Assembly (NCBI GenBank): GCA_036397875.1
Contig: DASWIC010000062.1
Location: 1-44,081, forward strand
DNA length: 44,081 bases
From: SG8-41 sp036397875
GTDB taxonomy: Bacteria; Pseudomonadota; Gammaproteobacteria; Burkholderiales; SG8-41
Reading direction: 5' to 3'
Below the pieces are notes generated by a model. That model made no database searches. It had not been told where the DNA came from and saw nothing but the letters and a program-made list of their open reading frames with translations. A program made the translations under genes and the position numbers. This document shows, one piece after another, positions 8,430 to 16,933 of the stretch (within the stretch, counting starts at the first letter, position 1; every line of letters starts with the position of its first letter).

Positions 8430-9365
8430 CTCGTAGCTGCTGCCTTCGCCTTTGAGCGTGGCGTCCACCACGGCGCGCTTCAGCTGCGGCGCGAACATCT
8501 CGATAAAGACGTAGGCGAACTCGCGCAGCACGGTGCCGCGCCGAACGGCGATGCGGGTGGTCATGGTCCCGAAGAGGTGCCCGGCCTCGACCGCGCGCAG
8601 GTGCCGGTCGCGCTTCTCGTCGTAAGCTCGCGCGGAGATAATGCCGATTCCGAGACCCAGCTCCACGTAGGTCTTGATCACGTCCGAATCAACCGCTGAG
8701 AGCACGATATCGGGCGCGAGCCCCCGCGCCCGGAACGCTTCGTCAATGTGGCTGCGCCCAGCGAAAGCCAGATCGTAGGTGACGATCGGGTAATGGGCGA
8801 GCGTCTCCAGCGTGACGCGGGTTTCCTTCAGGAGGAGATGCTTCTCGGGCACGACCACGCAATGGCGCCACTGATAGCTGGCCAGCGCCAGCAGCTTGGG
8901 ATACCTGTCGAGCGCTTCGGTTGCAATCGCGATATCGGCTTCACCCGCCATCACCATCTCCGCAAGCTGCGGCGGACTGCCCTGCTTGAGCGTCAGGCGC
9001 ACTCTCGGGTATTTCTGCTTGAACGCGGTCACCACGTTGGGCAGCGAGTAGCGTGCCTGCGTATGCGTGGTGGCGATCGTCAGTGTGCCCGCGGCCTGGT
9101 CCCGGAATTCGCGCCCGACCTGTTTCAGGTTCTCGGTGTCCTGCAAGATCCGCTCGGCGATGCCGAGAATGACGCGTCCGGGCTCGGTCACGTCCACGAC
9201 CCGCTTGCCGTTGCGCACCAGGATATCGACGCCCAGCTCGTCCTCGAGCTGGCGGATCTGCTTGCTGATGCCCGGCTGGGAGGTATGCAGGGCCTCCGCG
9301 GCATCAGAGAGATTGAGGCCGCGCTTCGCGACCTCCGTCAGGTAGCGTAATTGCTGCAATTTCAT
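8424..9365 (-). CDS. cysB: LysR-family regulator CysB
   Basis: 313 residues. The winged helix-turn-helix sits at the N-terminus (NLSDAAEALHTSQPGISKQI), followed by a periplasmic-binding-like effector domain that includes TIATTHTQARYSLP, typical of CysB/Cbl. CysB activates sulfate assimilation genes and responds to N-acetylserine/O-acetylserine and sulfide or thiosulfate. It is divergent from the sulfite/nitrite reductase gene across an AT-rich gap, which is where it would be expected to bind. A full-length, unremarkable sequence. Confidence 0.93.
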   Translation of the reverse strand: MKLQQLRYLTEVAKRGLNLSDAAEALHTSQPGISKQIRQLEDELGVDILVRNGKRVVDVTEPGRVILGIAERILQDTENLKQVGREFRDQAAGTLTIATTHTQARYSLPNVVTAFKQKYPRVRLTLKQGSPPQLAEMVMAGEADIAIATEALDRYPKLLALASYQWRHCVVVPEKHLLLKETRVTLETLAHYPIVTYDLAFAGRSHIDEAFRARGLAPDIVLSAVDSDVIKTYVELGLGIGIISARAYDEKRDRHLRAVEAGHLFGTMTTRIAVRRGTVLREFAYVFIEMFAPQLKRAVVDATLKGEGSSYEL

Positions 9366-9475
9366 GGAGTTAACCTACATAATTTCAAGTTATTACACTC
9401 TAACACAATATTCTTTTGAATTATAAGTGGCCGTTGCTACGATGCCAACCTCTCGGTTTTCGCAGGGAAAACGCG
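9366..9475. promoter_or_regulatory. AT-rich divergent control region of cysB and the sulfite reductase operon
   Basis: About 60 bases (roughly 9369-9428) are markedly AT-rich against a GC-rich background and separate cysB from the cysI-like operon. Plausible plus-strand elements include TTCAAG with CAATAT 16 bases on. CysB sites are long and poorly conserved, so no exact operator is called. AGGGAA at 9464-9469 is the ribosome-binding site that supports the GTG start at 9476. Confidence 0.5.
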
Positions 9476-11191
9476 GTGTATCACTACGACGAGATCGACC
9501 AGCGGCTGGTGGAGGAGCGAGTCGCGCAGTTTCGCGACCAGACGCGCCGGTTTCTGGCCGGCCAGCTTTCCGAAGACGATTTCCGCCCGCTGCGCCTGCG
9601 TAACGGCCTCTACATCCAGCGCTACGCGCCGATGCTGCGCGTCGCGATCCCGTACGGGCTGCTCAGCTCGCGCCAACTGCGGACGCTCGCTCACATCGCC
9701 CGCCAGTGGGATCGCGGCTACGGGCACTTCAGCACGCGGCAGAACATCCAGTTCAACTGGGTGAGGCTCGAGGACACGCCCGATATACTCGCTGAGCTCG
9801 CCCGCGTGCAGATGCACGCGATCCAGACCAGCGGCAACTCCGTGCGCAATATCACCACCGATCACCTCGCGGGGGTGGCGCGCGATGAAATCGTGGATTC
9901 CTTTGCCTGGTGCGAGCTGCTGCGGCAATGGTCCACGCTGCACCCCGAATTCTCCTACCTGCCGCGCAAATTCAAGATCGCGGTTAACGGCGCCGCGGCC
10001 GACCGCGCCGCCACCTATTTGCATGACATTGGGCTGCACGCGGTCCGCGATGGCGCCGGCGCGGTCGGCTTCCGCGTGATCGTCGGTGGCGGGATGGGGC
10101 GCACGCCGATCATCGGCCACGTGATCAAGGAGTTTCTGCCATGGCGGCACCTCCTCACCTACGTCGAGGCCGTCATGCGCGTCTACAACCGCTACGGCCG
10201 GCGCGACAACCTCAACAAGGCGCGCATCAAGATCCTGGTGAAGGCGCTCACGCCGGAGCGGTTCCGCGAAGACGTCGAAACGGAATGGGCGTATTTGAGG
10301 GACGGCCCCTCGACGCTCATACCGGAGGAAGTCCAGCGAGTCGAGCGGCGCTTCACGCGCCCGGTTTACGAGAAACTGCCCGGAGACGATGCCTCGCACC
10401 TCGGTATGCTTGCATCCAACGCCGCCTTTGCCGCCTGGACGAAGCGCAACGTTCATCCCCACAAGGCGCCGGGCTACGCCGCGGTGACGTTGTCACTGAA
10501 AAAAACGGGCTCGCCGCCGGGCGACGCCACCGCCGACCAGATGGATGCCGTGGCGGACCTTGCCGAGCGCTACAGCCAGGGCGAGCTGCGGGTTTCCCAC
10601 GAGCAGAACCTGATCCTCGCCGACGTGCGCCAGTCCGAGCTGCATGCGCTATGGCAGGAAGCAAAGTCGCTCGGGCTCGCGACGCCCAATATCGGGCTCC
10701 TCACCAACATCATCGCCTGCCCGGGCGGCGATTTCTGCTCTCTTGCCAACGCCAAGTCGATCCCGGTTGCGGAGGCCATCCAGCGGCGCTTCGACGATCT
10801 CGATTACGTCTTCGATATCGGGGAGCTCGACCTGAACATCTCCGGGTGCATGAATTCGTGCGGTCACCACCATGTCGGGCATATCGGCATCCTTGGCGTC
10901 GACAAGAGCGGCGAGGAGTGGTACCAGATCTCCATCGGCGGCAACCAGGGGCTCACGCGCCCCGGCGCGCCGGCGGGGCTGGGCAAGGTCATCGGCCCGT
11001 CGTTCGCGCGCGACGAGATCCCGGACGTCATCGAGCAGTTGATCGAGGTCTACCTCGGGCAGCGCGATAGCGAGCAGGAGCGCTTCATCGACGTCGTATG
11101 GCGCATCGGAATCGAACCGTTCAAGGAGCGTGTCTATGGCGGTCGTCATCAAGGGGATGAACGTCATCGCCGATCACTGGCAGCGGCTTGA
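9476..11191 (+). CDS. cysI: Sirohaem/4Fe-4S sulfite (or nitrite) reductase, CysI-like
   Basis: 571 residues from a GTG at 9476 preceded by AGGGAA; an upstream ATG at 9416 in frame gives a non-family extension. This is a haemoprotein reductase that uses sirohaem coupled to a [4Fe-4S] cluster to carry out a six-electron reduction. Two ferredoxin-like half domains are present; the cluster ligands are Cys415 and Cys421 (CPGGDFC) and Cys458 and Cys462 (CMNSC). The neighbours cysB, DUF934 and SUMT favour sulfite over nitrite as substrate. The 3' end overlaps the next gene by 56 bases in another frame, so translation is likely coupled. Confidence 0.93.
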   Translation: MYHYDEIDQRLVEERVAQFRDQTRRFLAGQLSEDDFRPLRLRNGLYIQRYAPMLRVAIPYGLLSSRQLRTLAHIARQWDRGYGHFSTRQNIQFNWVRLEDTPDILAELARVQMHAIQTSGNSVRNITTDHLAGVARDEIVDSFAWCELLRQWSTLHPEFSYLPRKFKIAVNGAAADRAATYLHDIGLHAVRDGAGAVGFRVIVGGGMGRTPIIGHVIKEFLPWRHLLTYVEAVMRVYNRYGRRDNLNKARIKILVKALTPERFREDVETEWAYLRDGPSTLIPEEVQRVERRFTRPVYEKLPGDDASHLGMLASNAAFAAWTKRNVHPHKAPGYAAVTLSLKKTGSPPGDATADQMDAVADLAERYSQGELRVSHEQNLILADVRQSELHALWQEAKSLGLATPNIGLLTNIIACPGGDFCSLANAKSIPVAEAIQRRFDDLDYVFDIGELDLNISGCMNSCGHHHVGHIGILGVDKSGEEWYQISIGGNQGLTRPGAPAGLGKVIGPSFARDEIPDVIEQLIEVYLGQRDSEQERFIDVVWRIGIEPFKERVYGGRHQGDERHRRSLAAA

Positions 11192-11663
11192 GCGCGCCCC
11201 CGACGGCAGCCTTCCGCCGGTGCCCCCCGCGGGCGACATCATCGTGCCGCTCGCCCTGTGGCAAGGCCGGCGCGAGGAATTGCTCGGGCGTCCCGGCCGG
11301 CTCGGCGTATGGCTCGAAGCCAACGAAGATCCCGCGGCGATCGCGGAGGACCTGCGTCTCTTCGGCGTGGTGGCGGTGAGGTTTCCGAAAGTCGGCGACG
11401 GGCGCGGCTATTCCATCGGGTGCCTGCTGCGGGAGCGCTACGGCTGGAGGGGCGAGCTGCGGGCGTTCGGGGACATCTGGCGCGACCAGCTGTTCTTCCT
11501 CGCGAGCTGCGGCTTCAATGCCTTCGCGCTGCGCGAAGGCGAGGATCCACGCGCCGCGCTCGCTGCATTCGGTGAGTTCAGCGAGACCTATCAGGCCTCG
11601 GTCCGGCAACGGCTGCCGCTGTTCCGCCGGCGGCCCTTCCCGTCGCCCGACGATAGGGAATGA
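11136..11663 (+). CDS. DUF934 family protein, sulfite-reductase partner
   Basis: 175 residues. The family is recognised from GDIIVPLALWQ near the N-terminus and the layout of the central region. DUF934 genes characteristically follow cysI-type reductases in Proteobacteria; they are suspected to help electron supply or assembly, but I know of no firm biochemical role. A GTG at 11130 is also in frame, but AAGGAG at 11123-11128 is 1 base from it and 7 bases from the ATG at 11136, so the ATG is chosen. It overlaps the end of the reductase gene and is followed 10 bases later by SUMT. Confidence 0.85.
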   Translation: MAVVIKGMNVIADHWQRLERAPDGSLPPVPPAGDIIVPLALWQGRREELLGRPGRLGVWLEANEDPAAIAEDLRLFGVVAVRFPKVGDGRGYSIGCLLRERYGWRGELRAFGDIWRDQLFFLASCGFNAFALREGEDPRAALAAFGEFSETYQASVRQRLPLFRRRPFPSPDDRE

Positions 11664-11673
11664 TCATAACCTC

Positions 11674-12438
11674 ATGAAGCACGCCGCAGGAAAGGTCTAT
11701 CTCGTGGGCGCGGGGCCGGGCGCCCCGGATCTCATCACGCTGCGCGGCGCTGACGTTCTTCGTCGCGCGGACATCGTGTTCCACGACGCGCTAATTCATC
11801 CCGAGGTGCTCTCCTTGGCAGCGCGTGCCGAGAAAATCGCGGTGGGCAAGCGCTGCGGGAAGTTCACGACGGCCCAGCAGTTCATCAACAAGCGCCTGGT
11901 GGACGCGGCGCGCAAGCATCGCGTGGTGGTGCGCCTCAAAGGCGGCGATCCGATGCTGTTCGGGCGCGCGCAGGAGGAGATCGCGGCGCTCGAGGCGGCC
12001 GGCGTCCGGTACGAGGTCGTGCCCGGGGTGACCTCGGCGCTCGCGGCTGCGGCGGAAGCAGGCGTGTCGCTCACGCAGCGTGGCGTCGCGCGCACGGTTG
12101 CGTTCGCCACGCCGCGGGTCGGCGAAGGTGAAGCGCCCAGCAACTGGGCGGGCAATGCTGCGTCGGCGGATACGGCCGTCATTTACATGGGCGCCGGGCA
12201 GGCGCGCGAAGTCGCTGCCGCGCTGATCGCGGCCGGCGCGGCACGCGACACCCCGGTGCTCGTCGCGGAGAACGCAACCTTGCCACAGGCGCGCCGCATC
12301 GCACTCACCCTGGAGGAATTGCCGCAGATCGCGTGGTACGGCATCACCGGGCCGACGCTCATCATGGTGGGCCGCGCGTTTGCCGCAGCGCTTGCCACAG
12401 CCGACACGGAAGCGCAACAAAAGTACGCTCAGTCGTGA
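11674..12438 (+). CDS. cobA: Uroporphyrinogen-III C-methyltransferase (SUMT)
   Basis: 254 residues from the ATG at 11674. It transfers two methyl groups from S-adenosylmethionine to uroporphyrinogen III to make precorrin-2, the precursor of sirohaem. Tetrapyrrole methylase motifs are clear: VYLVGAGPGAPDLITLRG at the N-terminus, RLKGGDPMLFGRAQEE, and VVPGVTSALAAAAEAGVSLT. The oxidase/chelatase domain of full CysG is absent, so that step is encoded elsewhere. Position directly after the sirohaem-dependent reductase and DUF934 argues for one operon that makes the enzyme and its cofactor. Confidence 0.93.
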   Translation: MKHAAGKVYLVGAGPGAPDLITLRGADVLRRADIVFHDALIHPEVLSLAARAEKIAVGKRCGKFTTAQQFINKRLVDAARKHRVVVRLKGGDPMLFGRAQEEIAALEAAGVRYEVVPGVTSALAAAAEAGVSLTQRGVARTVAFATPRVGEGEAPSNWAGNAASADTAVIYMGAGQAREVAAALIAAGAARDTPVLVAENATLPQARRIALTLEELPQIAWYGITGPTLIMVGRAFAAALATADTEAQQKYAQS

Positions 12439-12442
12439 GCAG

Positions 12443-12457
12443 GCGGGCGGCGCCCGC
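12443..12457 (+). terminator. GC hairpin after SUMT, possible terminator
   Basis: A 6-bp G+C stem with a 3-base loop lies 4 bases after the cobA stop. There is no immediate T-run (CTCTTTC comes later), so rho-independent function is doubtful. A TACAAT at 12480-12487 downstream could be the -10 of ribF. Confidence 0.35.
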
Positions 12458-12520
12458 TGGACCGGCTCTTTCAAAACACGCTACAATTCAAGCTTTTAGT
12501 AACGTTTTTGGCTTGGTTGT

Positions 12521-13474
12521 ATGCGACTCACGCGCGGCGTTCCCGCCGCAGCCGCGGGCCCGACCGCGCTCACCATAGGGAATTTCGACGGTGTCCATCT
12601 CGGCCACCAGGCGATGCTGGCCGAGCTGAGGCGCGCGGCGGCACGACTCGGCGTGCCGGCCTGCGTGCTCACGTTCGAGCCGCATCCCCGCGAGTTCTTC
12701 GCCCCCGACAAGGCGCCGACACGGCTCACCTCCTTGCGCGAGAAGCTGGAGCTGCTGGCAGGCTGCGGCATCGAGCGCGTGCACCTCTGCCGCTTCGATT
12801 TCCGGTTCGCGCAGATCGCGGCGGAAGACTTTGTCGAGCGCATCCTTGCGCGCGGGCTGGGGGCGCGCTGGCTGCTCGCGGGAGATGATTTCAGGTTCGG
12901 CGCGCGGCGCGCCGGCGACCTCGCCCTGCTGAAGCGGATCGGGCCCCGCCTGGGCGTGGAGGTTTCCGCGCTGCCGAGTTTCCTGCAGGACGGCGAACGG
13001 GTGTCCAGCACCGCGGTGCGCAGGGCGCTCGCGGCCGGCGAGCTCGCGCGCGCGGAGCGGCTGCTGGGCCGCGCCTATTCGATCAGCGGGCGCGTCGTGC
13101 GGGGCGACGGGCTGGGACGCAAGCTCGGCTTTCCGACCGCCAACGTGCAGATGAAGCGCAACCGCCCGCCGTTGACCGGCATCTTCGCCGTGCGCCTGCA
13201 GGGCGCCGCGGACCGGTTGCGGGGCGTGGCGAGCCTGGGCGTGCGCCCGACGGTGAAGCGCCAGGGCGCGCCCGTGCTCGAAGTGCACGTGCTCGACTAT
13301 GATGGCGATCTTTACCGCCGCCACGTGCGCGTGGAGTTCCTGCACAAGTTCCGGGACGAGGAGAAGTACGCCGACCTCGCCACGCTGACGCGCAGGATCG
13401 CGCTCGACGTCGAGAATGCCCGAGGCTACTTCGCGCGCGAAGATGCACGGGTGCAAAAAAAGGCCGGTCCCTGA
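12521..13474 (+). CDS. ribF: Bifunctional riboflavin kinase/FAD synthetase
   Basis: 317 residues. The N-terminal adenylyltransferase domain has TIGNFDGVHLGHQAML and VSSTAVRRAL; the C-terminal flavokinase domain has GRKLGFPTANVQ. The enzyme converts riboflavin to FMN and then FAD in the cytoplasm. It precedes ileS, the usual bacterial order ribF-ileS-lspA. The C-terminal tail is encoded through a run of seven A (13455-13461), a site where sequencing or replication slippage could alter only the last residues. Confidence 0.96.
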   Translation: MRLTRGVPAAAAGPTALTIGNFDGVHLGHQAMLAELRRAAARLGVPACVLTFEPHPREFFAPDKAPTRLTSLREKLELLAGCGIERVHLCRFDFRFAQIAAEDFVERILARGLGARWLLAGDDFRFGARRAGDLALLKRIGPRLGVEVSALPSFLQDGERVSSTAVRRALAAGELARAERLLGRAYSISGRVVRGDGLGRKLGFPTANVQMKRNRPPLTGIFAVRLQGAADRLRGVASLGVRPTVKRQGAPVLEVHVLDYDGDLYRRHVRVEFLHKFRDEEKYADLATLTRRIALDVENARGYFAREDARVQKKAGP

Positions 13475-13483
13475 CGGGCTTTT

Positions 13484-13510
13484 GGCTGACAGCTGAGGGC
13501 TGACCGCTGG
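13484..13510 (+). repeat. Short GGCTGAC-type tandem repeat between ribF and ileS
   Basis: Two near-copies of a 13-base unit (GGCTGACAGCTGA then GGGCTGACCGCTG) fill most of the 43-base gap before ileS. Such GCTGA-rich minisatellites are scattered through many proteobacterial genomes. Confidence 0.55.
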
Positions 13511-13517
13511 TTTTCCG

Positions 13518-16373
13518 ATGACTGACTACAAGAAAACGCTCAATCTGCCCGATACCCCGTTTCCGATGCGCGGCGATCTCGCCAAGCGCGAGCCGCTGAT
13601 GCTGAAGCGCTGGCAGGAGCGCGGGCTCTACGAGCGCATCCGCGCCGCGCGCCGCGGCGCGCCGCGCTTCGTCCTGCACGACGGTCCGCCCTATGCCAAC
13701 GGCGACATCCATATCGGGCACGCGGTCAACAAGATCCTCAAGGACATCATCGTCAAGCTGAAGACGCTGTCGGGATACGACGCGCCCTACGTCCCAGGCT
13801 GGGACTGCCACGGCATGCCGATCGAGGTGCAGATCGAGAAGAGCCACGGCAAGAATCTGCCGACGGCGGAAACCCTGCGTCTGTGCCGGGCCTACGCATC
13901 CGAGCAGATCGAGCGGCAGAAGCGGGATTTCCAGCGACTGGGCGTGCTGGGCGACTGGGACCGGCCGTATCTCACCATGGCCTACCGGAACGAGGCCGAC
14001 GAGATCCGGGCGCTCGGCGTGCTGCTCAAGAAGGGCTACATCTACCGGGGGCTGAAGCCCGTCAACTGGTGCTTCGACTGCGGCTCGGCGCTGGCCGAAG
14101 CCGAGGTCGAGTACGAGGACCGGACCGACATTGCCATCGACGTCGGATTTCCGATCGCCGAGCCGGATAGAATCGCGCGTGCGTTCGGACTCCCCCGGCT
14201 GCCGGACGAGCCCGGCTACGCCGTGATCTGGACGACGACCCCGTGGACGCTGCCCGGCAACCAGGCGCTCAACGTTCACCCGGGCCATGTCTACAACCTG
14301 GTGCGGACCGAGCGCGGGCTGCTGATTCTCGCCGCGGACCTGCGCGAGACGTGCCTCGACCGCTACGGCTTGAAGCAGCGTGAGGTCCTCGGCGAATGCA
14401 AGGGCAGGGCGCTCGAGTCGATCGCATTCAGGCACCCGTTCTATGACCGGACCTCCCCCGTCTATCTTGGAGAGTACGTCACGCTCGATACCGGGACCGG
14501 CATCGTGCACTCGGCGCCGGCATACGGCGTGGAGGACTTCGACTCGTGCCGCCGCTACGGCATGAAGGACGAGCAGATGCTGACGCCGGTGATGGGCGAC
14601 GGAAGATTCGCGCCGGGCCTTCCGCTGTTCGGCGGGATGGTGATCTGGAAGGCGAATCCCGAGATCGTGCGGACCCTCGATGAGCGCGGCGTGCTGTTCG
14701 CGCGCGACAACCACCACGTGCACAGCTACATGCACTGCTGGCGCCACAAGACGCCGGTGATCCTGCGCGCCACCGTGCAATGGTTCGCGGGCATGGACGA
14801 CGTGCCCGGCTACGGCGGCGCAAAGCCGGGGGAGACGCTGCGCGCGACCGCGCTGCGCGGTGTCGGGGCGACGGCGTTCTACCCGGCCTGGGGCCAGGCG
14901 CGGCTGCACGGGATGATCGCGAACCGCCCCGACTGGACGCTGTCGCGCCAGCGCCAGTGGGGCGTGCCGATGCCGTTCTTCATCCACAAGGAGACCGGCG
15001 CGCTTCATCCGCGCGCGCTCGAGCTCCTCGAGCAAGTCGCGCTGCGCGTGGAGCGCGGCGGCATCGAGGCCTGGCAGTCGCTCGAGGCGGAGGAGCTGAT
15101 CGGCGCGGACGCCGCCCATTACGAGAAGGTGAAGGACACGCTCGATGTCTGGTTCGATTCCGGCTCGACGCATTACACCGTGTTGCGCGGATCGCACCGC
15201 GCCGACACGGCATTTCCGGCGGACCTCTACCTCGAGGGCTCGGACCAGCACCGCGGCTGGTTCCATTCCTCGCTCCTCGTCGCCTCCATGATGGACGGGG
15301 TGCCGCCGTACCGGGCGCTGCTGACCCACGGCTTCGTCATCGACATGGAGGGCCGCAAGATGTCGAAATCGCGCGGCACCGGCATGTCGCCGCAGGAGAT
15401 CATCGGCACGCTCGGCGCGGACATTCTCCGCCTGTGGGTCGCGAGCACCGATTACTCGGGCGAGTTGAACCTCTCCAACGAAATCCTGAAGCGGGTGGTC
15501 GAATCCTACCGCCGCATCCGCAACACGCTGCGCTTTCTCCTGGCGAACCTGGCCGATTTCGATCCGGCGCGCGATGCGCTGCCAGTGGACGAGTGGCTGG
15601 AGATCGACCGCTACGCGTGGGTGATGACGCACGACCTGCAACGCGCCCTCGTGCCTTCCGCGCCCGGCACTGCAAGTCCCGCGGCGCCCGGCCACTACGG
15701 AGCGTACGAGTTCCACGTCGTCGTGCAGAAATTGCAGACGTTCTGCTCCGAGGACCTGGGCGGCTTCTACCTCGACATCCTCAAGGACCGTCTTTACACC
15801 ATGCCCGCCGGATCGCGCGCGCGGCGCTCGGCGCAGAACGCGCTTCACCACGTCGCGCATGCGCTCACCCGGCTGCTTGCGCCCGTCCTCTCCTTCACCG
15901 CCCAGGAGGCGTGGGAGGTGCTCGCGGGCCCGGAGGCGAGCGTGTTCGAGCAGGTCTGGCACGATTTCGCGCTGCCGCGCGATGCCGACCCCTTACGCAG
16001 CCGCTGGACCAAGCTGCGCGAATTGCGTTCCGACGTTCTCAAGCGGCTGGAGGAATTGCGGGTCGCCGGCAAGATCGGGTCCTCGCTCGCGGGCGAAGTC
16101 GAGCTCTACGCCGACGGGGAAAGCCGCGAATTCCTGAAGTCCTTCGGCGACGACCTGCGCTTCGTGTTCATCACTTCCCAGGCGTCGGTCGCGGATCGGT
16201 CCGCGCTCGAGGCGCCGGCCGTCCGGATCGAGGTGAAGCCGAGCCCGCATCGCAAGTGCGAGCGCTGCTGGCACTACCGGGCGGACGTCGGCCGGGATCC
16301 TGCGCACCCCGGCCTGTGCGGGCGCTGCGTCGCGAACCTGTTCGGCGCCGGCGAGCCGCGGGTGCATGCGTGA
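13518..16373 (+). CDS. ileS: Isoleucyl-tRNA synthetase
   Basis: 951 residues, class I synthetase that charges tRNA-Ile and edits valine. The HIGH motif is at residues 65-68 (GDIHIGHAVNK), the editing CP1 domain contains VIWTTTPWTLPGNQALNVHP, and KMSKS is at 614-618. The C-terminal zinc finger uses Cys914, Cys917, Cys934 and Cys937. This is the eubacterial type with the zinc tail. It overlaps lspA at the 3' end, implying coupled translation. Confidence 0.98.
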   Translation: MTDYKKTLNLPDTPFPMRGDLAKREPLMLKRWQERGLYERIRAARRGAPRFVLHDGPPYANGDIHIGHAVNKILKDIIVKLKTLSGYDAPYVPGWDCHGMPIEVQIEKSHGKNLPTAETLRLCRAYASEQIERQKRDFQRLGVLGDWDRPYLTMAYRNEADEIRALGVLLKKGYIYRGLKPVNWCFDCGSALAEAEVEYEDRTDIAIDVGFPIAEPDRIARAFGLPRLPDEPGYAVIWTTTPWTLPGNQALNVHPGHVYNLVRTERGLLILAADLRETCLDRYGLKQREVLGECKGRALESIAFRHPFYDRTSPVYLGEYVTLDTGTGIVHSAPAYGVEDFDSCRRYGMKDEQMLTPVMGDGRFAPGLPLFGGMVIWKANPEIVRTLDERGVLFARDNHHVHSYMHCWRHKTPVILRATVQWFAGMDDVPGYGGAKPGETLRATALRGVGATAFYPAWGQARLHGMIANRPDWTLSRQRQWGVPMPFFIHKETGALHPRALELLEQVALRVERGGIEAWQSLEAEELIGADAAHYEKVKDTLDVWFDSGSTHYTVLRGSHRADTAFPADLYLEGSDQHRGWFHSSLLVASMMDGVPPYRALLTHGFVIDMEGRKMSKSRGTGMSPQEIIGTLGADILRLWVASTDYSGELNLSNEILKRVVESYRRIRNTLRFLLANLADFDPARDALPVDEWLEIDRYAWVMTHDLQRALVPSAPGTASPAAPGHYGAYEFHVVVQKLQTFCSEDLGGFYLDILKDRLYTMPAGSRARRSAQNALHHVAHALTRLLAPVLSFTAQEAWEVLAGPEASVFEQVWHDFALPRDADPLRSRWTKLRELRSDVLKRLEELRVAGKIGSSLAGEVELYADGESREFLKSFGDDLRFVFITSQASVADRSALEAPAVRIEVKPSPHRKCERCWHYRADVGRDPAHPGLCGRCVANLFGAGEPRVHA

Positions 16374-16863
16374 CATGACCAAGTGGCTCGCGCTCGCGGC
16401 GGCTATCGTGGCGGCGGATCAGCTCGCCAAGGTCGCCGCTGTCCAGTACCTGGCGGCCAACCAGGCCGTCGCGGTGACCTCTTTCTTTAATCTGGTCCTG
16501 GTCTACAACGCCGGCGCGGCCTTCAGCTTCCTGTCGGACGCGGCAGGCTGGCAGCGGCTGCTCTTCATCGCGATCGCGGCCGTCGCCTCGGTCTGGATCG
16601 TGTACCTGCTGCGCCGGTATCCCCACCAGCGCCTGTTCGCGCTCGCGCTCTCGCTGGTGCTCGCCGGCGCGATCGGCAACCTCATCGACCGGATACGGGT
16701 CGGGGCGGTCATCGATTTTCTGGATTTTCACGCGCTCGGCTACCACTGGCCGGCGTTCAACGTCGCGGACTCCGCCATCACCTGCGGCGCGGCGCTGCTC
16801 ATCTGGGACGCTCTGCGCCCGAAGCAGAGCGAAAACCTCGACGCAAAGTCGCAAAGTCGCTAA
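16366..16863 (+). CDS. lspA: Lipoprotein signal peptidase (signal peptidase II)
   Basis: 165 residues with four hydrophobic segments. It cleaves prolipoprotein signal peptides in the inner membrane. The two catalytic aspartates are in NLIDRIRVGAVIDFLDF and FNVADSAIT. The ATG at 16366 overlaps the ileS stop; an alternative ATG at 16375 (MTKW) is equally plausible. The final residues AKSQSR are encoded inside the left arm of an intergenic inverted repeat (16840-16916), so the natural C-terminus appears to have been replaced by repeat sequence without harm to the core. Confidence 0.95.
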   Translation: MRDMTKWLALAAAIVAADQLAKVAAVQYLAANQAVAVTSFFNLVLVYNAGAAFSFLSDAAGWQRLLFIAIAAVASVWIVYLLRRYPHQRLFALALSLVLAGAIGNLIDRIRVGAVIDFLDFHALGYHWPAFNVADSAITCGAALLIWDALRPKQSENLDAKSQSR

Positions 16864-16916
16864 GAATCTGATTTGATATTTAGAGTCTTCTCTTTGCGCC
16901 TTCGCGGCTTTGCGTC
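16840..16916. repeat. Inverted repeat of the GACGCAAAG type between lspA and ispH
   Basis: The left arm (16840-16856) and the reverse complement of the right arm (16900-16916) match at 15 of 17 positions. The left arm covers the last lspA codons and the right arm runs up to the ispH -10 region. Similar CAAAG/CTTTG-rich elements are common intergenic repeats in proteobacterial genomes. The arms could form a cruciform or RNA hairpin. Confidence 0.65.
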
Positions 16917-16921
16917 TGGCT

Positions 16922-16927
16922 TATAAT
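16922..16927 (+). promoter_or_regulatory. Candidate -10 (TATAAT) of ispH
   Basis: A perfect TATAAT stands 6 bases before the ispH ATG at 16934, which would put transcription start on or next to the start codon (a leaderless message). No good -35 at 17 bases is visible; the region upstream is the inverted repeat. Confidence 0.45.
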
Positions 16928-16933
16928 CCGCCC

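Noticed and set aside
9416..9475. ATG at 9416 as start of the sulfite reductase
   Set aside because: The extra 20 residues are not family-like, lie in the AT-rich control region, and the GTG at 9476 has a good ribosome-binding site.
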